A DNA stretch of 64,000 nucleotides. Source: Psychrobacter sp. UBA6766 (lineage in GTDB: Bacteria > Pseudomonadota > Gammaproteobacteria > Pseudomonadales > Moraxellaceae). The DNA is taken from positions 15,336 through 79,335 of the forward strand of contig NZ_DKGQ01000020.1 in assembly GCF_002453355.1 (NCBI RefSeq), given 5' to 3'. The notes under the pieces were generated by a model that did not search any database, had not been told where the DNA came from, and worked only from the letters and a program-made list of their open reading frames with translations. The position numbers and the translations under genes were made by a program. Positions 63,419 to 64,000 of this stretch are shown one piece after another (within the stretch, counting starts at the first letter, position 1; each line of letters begins with the position of its first letter).

Positions 63419-63574
63419 CAAAAATGAATCCAGAGAAACAAAATCTGATTAATTTTTAAATATACACAATCGGTGTTACTGATTGTATGCGTTAACCAGG
63501 ATTACCAACCGTTTCCATTAAATACTTTATTACTAAATATCGCCAACTGACAATGTATGCTGATGAGCAAGCTT

Positions 63575-64000
63575 ATGACAACCAATACACCACTATTATT
63601 AATTACCGCTGATCCTAGCCATCCGCTGGCACATATTGCACTACGTTACGCTCGCACTTATCTACAAACTGCTGACACGAATAATAAGACGGAGAATAGC
63701 GACCAATTTCAAAATTCACATACGCCATTAAATATTTTTTTCTATGCTGATGCCGCAAATACAGCCAATCGATTACGTTGGCAGTCAGCTGACCAAAGGA
63801 ATATCACGAAAGAATGGCAAAATCTCGCTGAGCAATATCAGTTGACGCTTCCTGTCTGCGTCAGTACTGCGCTCAGCCGTGGTATTTCAGATAATGAGAA
63901 CAGTGCCCGTCATCAGTTAGATAGCGAAAATTTGGCCTCAGGATTTAAACTGGTCGGATTAAGCGAGCTTGCCATGATGATGCAAGGCAACTGCCGTTTG
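63575..64000 (+). CDS. tusD: TusD/DsrE-like sulfurtransferase, cut by window edge
   Basis: 142 codons are visible. PLLLITADPSHPLAHIALRYA opens a DsrE fold, with the expected strand NIFFYADAANTANRL, then LPVCVSTALSRGI, in which the Cys matches the active persulfide Cys of TusD in the TusBCD sulfur relay for mnm5s2U tRNA. GFKLVGLSELAMMMQG is near the family's C-terminus. Two inserts rich in Asn, Asp and Ser lengthen it. In-frame ATGs at 63557 and 63563 could also start it. tusC and tusB are expected beyond the window. Confidence 0.82.
   Translation, partial: MTTNTPLLLITADPSHPLAHIALRYARTYLQTADTNNKTENSDQFQNSHTPLNIFFYADAANTANRLRWQSADQRNITKEWQNLAEQYQLTLPVCVSTALSRGISDNENSARHQLDSENLASGFKLVGLSELAMMMQGNCRL

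Noticed and set aside
1..64000. tRNA, rRNA, CRISPR array or prophage
   Set aside because: No cloverleaf, ribosomal RNA sequence, regularly spaced repeat array or phage structural gene was seen on reading both strands by eye; a dedicated scan was not possible.

Overview
The window looks like a chromosomal segment of a gammaproteobacterium of the Moraxellaceae, most likely Psychrobacter. The grounds are the moderately AT-rich DNA, the fused tyrA-aroA gene behind pheA and hisC, and a lipooligosaccharide (LOS) gene block set between aspS and ilvE-glnE, the site of the outer-core (OC) locus in Acinetobacter. I found no tRNA, rRNA, CRISPR array, prophage or intact insertion sequence. Roughly fifty protein genes are present, two of them cut by the window edges.

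Layout. 1-3.8 kb: the start of a CpxR-like regulator, a divergent Spy/CpxP-like lipoprotein, gamma-glutamyltranspeptidase and a GNAT acetyltransferase. 4-12.5 kb: dnaE, an Hpt protein, trmJ, cysE, then folK-folB and rarD on the other strand. 12.7-17.6 kb: the aromatic amino acid group pheA-hisC-tyrA/aroA. 18-34 kb: housekeeping and transport genes (tal, apt, rubredoxin, alpha/beta hydrolase, WG-repeat protein, EamA transporter, uraA, sdaA, DUF4377 lipoprotein, argJ, xth, thioesterase, fetAB-like exporter). 34-43.4 kb: a fatty-acid or hydroxy-acid catabolic region with two tandem fadD paralogues facing an SDR, a histidine phosphatase, an APH-type kinase and an acyl-CoA dehydrogenase. The last two correspond to the two halves of the ACAD10/11 fusion. 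43.6-46.9 kb: sohB and aspS. 46.9-57.8 kb: the LOS region. 57.9-64 kb: ilvE, glnE, a CurA-like reductase and the start of tusD.

The most interesting region is 46.9-57.8 kb. It holds an LpxL-type acyltransferase, several small GT-A-type glycosyltransferases, a GT4 enzyme, two poorly known proteins, and a tight module of ArnT/FlmK-like GT39, GtrB/FlmF2-like GT2, GtrA and a YdjC/NaxD-like deacetylase. By analogy with Francisella FlmF2-NaxD-FlmK, this module would make an undecaprenyl-linked N-acetylhexosamine, deacetylate it, flip it and add the free amino sugar to lipid A or the core. That would be a charge-altering envelope modification relevant to cationic peptides.

Mobile-element traces are small: a TA-flanked palindromic MITE of about 160 bp before the EamA gene, a partial copy of it just before fetA, and a 3' remnant of an IS630-like transposase between the two fadD genes. 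Several intergenic regions carry striking inverted repeats (a perfect 21-bp arm pair at 328-382, a 23-bp imperfect pair at 258-329) or short two-copy direct repeats.
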